From a virus: 24,843 bases of DNA. The position numbers were made by a program, and so were the translations under genes. Positions 22,944 to 24,843 of the stretch are shown here, in pieces (within the stretch, counting starts at the first letter, position 1; the number at the start of each line of letters is the position of its first letter). A model generated the notes under the pieces. It worked only from the letters and a program-made list of their open reading frames with translations, ran no database searches and was not told where the DNA came from. The DNA lies in IMG/VR virus record IMGVR_UViG_3300010885_022505, positions 1-24,843 of that record; one strand, 5' to 3'.

Positions 22944-24311
22944 TTAGTTGTCTAGTGTATACGTAGGTGTTGTAGAGGTACCAAGTCTAAGTGAAAGATT
23001 ACCAGACGCAATATATACAGTTTCTGTTCCTCTTACTGCATAGAGATCCCAAGTTCCTGGATCAACAAATCCTGTGTAGGCATACGCATCTGCGTAGGCA
23101 ACTGATAAGGTTAGTGTGTCGCGAGACTCGTTTGTAACAAGCGCGGTTCCCGTGTCTGCACCGTATGCAACATCGTCCGCAACCTTGGCATACATAAACT
23201 TAGTAGTTGTAGGAACATCGCTGATGTAGTAAGAGCCGTTAAAGGTTGCATTGATACCTGAGATTGTCACGTAGTCACCCACTGAGAACCCGTGCGCAGT
23301 TGACGTGGTGATAATTGCCATGTCATCGGCAAGCTGCTTGTGAGAGACTGACTTAGAGATATCAGTGGTGATGGTGTTTATAGACACTGCACCTGAGCCT
23401 AGGTCACTTGTCTTAGTTCCACTATAGTTCGCAATCTTAAGGGTAGGCACCCATGTGTCATCTGTTACTAGGAACGCGGCATTTATGTAGTCAATGTTTA
23501 CATCAAGTGTTCCGCCGTTATTTCCTGTGATGACCATATCAAGAACACTTGGAGCAAGTGAAAGAGGCTTAGGAACGTGACGACGAGCACGAGGAAGATC
23601 TGGAGTAAATATGCGTGCCTTTGCGCGTGCCTTATCTGGGTTGGTAGACTTTAAGAATAGATCTACAACGTATAGGCCGGTGCGAAGCTCGTCAATAAAG
23701 TCCTGGTTATCAAGAACTGTATACGACACGCCTTGGCGAGAGATAGAGGTAACACGCTGTGGTAGTGCACAGTCATCATCTCCTGACCAGAGCTTAATAA
23801 ACTCTGTGGCAAGAACACGGGCTGCCGCTACACCGGAGGCAGGAGGCGGAGCGCCATATGTATATGTAACCTCGATGTTGCAAGGTGCCCAGGAAGTGCC
23901 GGCACGCGCCTGAAGTGTAGAGTGATCTACTAGATAGTAGTTAGAAGGATCAACTATTGTTCCGGTGCGGTCACGGACAGCGTCAATCTTTACAACAGGA
24001 CGCCCACGCAGGCGTAGACGGGTTGATGGTGACATGCCGTCTGTAGTTAGCTCGGCGTAGTCGTCAAATTCATCAAAAGGAAGGTTATACATGTCACCAG
24101 CAACGAGCTCTGGCGTGTAGTTGCGAGAAGATGCGCCTAGGCGATACGCGCGAGACGCGCATACATATTTTTCAGTAACTGTTGTGATTCCACCATACTT
24201 GCGACCGGACATAGACCATAGAAGTTGAGATGCAGTTTTGACAGCTTCATACGCGTATTCATGATCTGCGTAGGAATCAAGTTCTTCAACGTTAACCCAA
24301 AGGTTTGACAC
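22944..24311 (-). CDS. Head-to-tail adaptor with extra C-terminal beta domains
   Basis: Residues 1-250 are an actinophage head-to-tail adaptor: YEAVKTASQLLWSMSGRKYG, GRPVVKIDAVRD, AARVLATEFIKLWSGDDDC, TSISRQGVSYTVLDNQDFID, TGLYVVDLFLKSTNPDKARA and a basic end. Adaptors of this kind normally stop near here. The extra ~200 residues hold a beta segment (250-317), an E1_FCCH-like module (318-392) and a last strand-rich domain with VAYADAYAYTGFVDPGTWDL. The addition should face outward at the neck. GTG at 24311 has only a weak ribosome site (ACGGGAT). It is the first gene after the hairpin at 24356. Confidence 0.85.
   Translation of the reverse strand: MSNLWVNVEELDSYADHEYAYEAVKTASQLLWSMSGRKYGGITTVTEKYVCASRAYRLGASSRNYTPELVAGDMYNLPFDEFDDYAELTTDGMSPSTRLRLRGRPVVKIDAVRDRTGTIVDPSNYYLVDHSTLQARAGTSWAPCNIEVTYTYGAPPPASGVAAARVLATEFIKLWSGDDDCALPQRVTSISRQGVSYTVLDNQDFIDELRTGLYVVDLFLKSTNPDKARAKARIFTPDLPRARRHVPKPLSLAPSVLDMVITGNNGGTLDVNIDYINAAFLVTDDTWVPTLKIANYSGTKTSDLGSGAVSINTITTDISKSVSHKQLADDMAIITTSTAHGFSVGDYVTISGINATFNGSYYISDVPTTTKFMYAKVADDVAYGADTGTALVTNESRDTLTLSVAYADAYAYTGFVDPGTWDLYAVRGTETVYIASGNLSLRLGTSTTPTYTLDN
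23136..23360 (-). repeat. E1_FCCH-like module in the adaptor
   Basis: Residues 318-392 contain AIITTSTAHGFSVGDYVTIS, then GINATFNGSYYISDVPTTTK and FMYAKVADDVAYG. The order of motifs is the same as in the fibre and Dit copies, with more divergence in DNA. Confidence 0.78.
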
Positions 24312-24355
24312 TTATCTATCCCGTCTAATCGTCGTTAGTGTATATCTTAATAGAG

Positions 24356-24399
24356 GAGCGGCATGCCTGTGTTGGTGGTAACACATCGGCATGCCGCTC
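24356..24399 (-). terminator. Long perfect hairpin after the major virion gene
   Basis: Arms GAGCGGCATGCC (24356-24367) and GGCATGCCGCTC (24388-24399) pair perfectly over 12 bp. Inside, TGTGTT/AACACA adds six more pairs around a GGTGGT loop, with a 2-base bulge. It fills the 99-base gap between the gene ending at 24411 and the adaptor at 24311. No strong U-run follows on the transcribed strand, so it may be a partial terminator, an RNA-end stabiliser or a processing site that sets high expression of the gene before it. Confidence 0.7.
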
Positions 24400-24410
24400 A
24401 CATTCTATTA

Positions 24411-24843
24411 TTAAGAGGTTGGATCCTCGGTAGACGCGAGGATAAAGTCTACAGCGTTATCAGCGTTATAGTCTTCGTTTCCAGGAACGTTATAAGCTGT
24501 TGTTGAACCTTGTGAGGTAAAGTCTGTAACCTCACGTGAGTTAGTGGCAACAACTGCTGTGCCTGAAGCTGCAGCTGAAGCAATAGTTCCAGATGCTGAA
24601 GTTGTGTACGTAAACGTTGTGGTTGTCGGAACAGTCAAGATTGTGTATGTTCCATTTAGCGATACGTTTGCAGATAGAAGACCTGCAACTACTACAGAGT
24701 CGCCAACTTCAAAGGTGTGCGCTGCCGATGTAGTTACTGTAGCTGTAGTTCCTGTACGCGCGACGTTTGAAACAGTTTTTGAGATCTCTGGGTGCCATCT
24801 GTAGAATCCCTTGCGACCTGTTGGAGCCCAGCCAGCACGAGCA
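24411..24843 (-). CDS. Major capsid or major tail protein, C-terminal part (5' end beyond window)
   Basis: The frame is open from the window edge (first full codon at 24842) to TAA at 24411, 143 residues. It begins ARAGWAPTGRKGFYRWHPEI, then an E1_FCCH-like module (about 24549-24782), and ends AVDFILASTEDPTS. A TTG at 24638 is internal, not a start. Position just before the head-to-tail adaptor, and the hairpin after it, favour the major capsid protein with an added surface domain. However, no major tail protein was found in its usual place further down, so this could be that gene. The fragment does not settle it. Confidence 0.7.
   Translation of the reverse strand, partial: ARAGWAPTGRKGFYRWHPEISKTVSNVARTGTTATVTTSAAHTFEVGDSVVVAGLLSANVSLNGTYTILTVPTTTTFTYTTSASGTIASAAASGTAVVATNSREVTDFTSQGSTTAYNVPGNEDYNADNAVDFILASTEDPTS
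24549..24782 (-). repeat. E1_FCCH-like module in the major virion protein
   Basis: The module runs from SKTVSNVARTGTTATVTTSA through HTFEVGDSVVVAG to VSLNGTYTILTVPTTTTFTY and a Ser/Ala-rich end. It shares the T-T-S-A-A-H, G-D-x-V-V-V, N-G-T-Y-T-I and V-P-T-T-T-T string with the other copies. Confidence 0.78.

Noticed and set aside
24411-24638. A separate 75-residue gene starting at TTG 24638
   Set aside because: The frame is open to the window edge and the TTG falls in the middle of a beta module, so it is an internal codon.
13243-24782. A ubiquitin-like system suggested by the usual database name E1_FCCH
   Set aside because: The module is only a small beta fold in virion proteins; no E1 adenylation domain, E2 or ubiquitin-like protein is present.

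Overview
The window reads as part of a tailed double-stranded DNA phage genome (siphovirus-like: a tape-measure gene and no sheath or baseplate genes seen). Every gene I can support lies on the minus strand, so transcription runs from high to low coordinates. The genes are tightly packed, with frequent ATGA, TAATG and TAGTG stop/start overlaps. Head-tail adaptor, tape measure, Dit-like and minor tail proteins, the tail-chaperone layout and the family-A polymerase resemble phages of Actinobacteria. Base composition by eye is only in the mid-40s % G+C, so a low-GC (for example freshwater) actinobacterial host is an inference. No integrase, lysis genes, tRNA, rRNA or CRISPR were seen.

Region 1 (24843 down to ~10544) is the virion block. 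It starts with the C-terminal part of a major virion protein, then a strong hairpin. Next come a head-to-tail adaptor, a tail-terminator-like protein, an HK97 gp10-like protein, a pair of tail assembly chaperone frames apparently joined by a -1 frameshift, and a 1016-residue tape measure. A Dit-like protein with an N-terminal carbohydrate-binding-like domain, a minor tail protein, a repeat-rich fibre and a fibronectin-III protein complete the block. One small beta module, of the kind databases usually label E1_FCCH, occurs in five of these proteins: five clear copies, two weaker ones and one marginal one.

Region 2 (~10542 to 9415) holds three small helical proteins and one Cys-containing protein of unknown role, with a possible promoter inside.

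Region 3 (9402 to 1) is the nucleotide and DNA metabolism block, headed by an extended -10 promoter. It encodes a P-loop deoxynucleotide kinase fused to a uracil-DNA-glycosylase-like domain, a thymidylate-synthase-family enzyme with the residues of a dCMP hydroxymethylase, a glycosyltransferase, a small protein and dCMP deaminase. These are followed by DNA polymerase A, a RuvC-like resolvase, a SNF2-type helicase, a Cas4/RecB-like Fe-S nuclease and a RecA/Sak4-like ATPase cut by the window edge. The first three genes overlap one another and together suggest cytosine hypermodification (hydroxymethylation, then possibly glycosylation) of the phage genome. This is the most interesting hypothesis here; it is an inference from sequence motifs.
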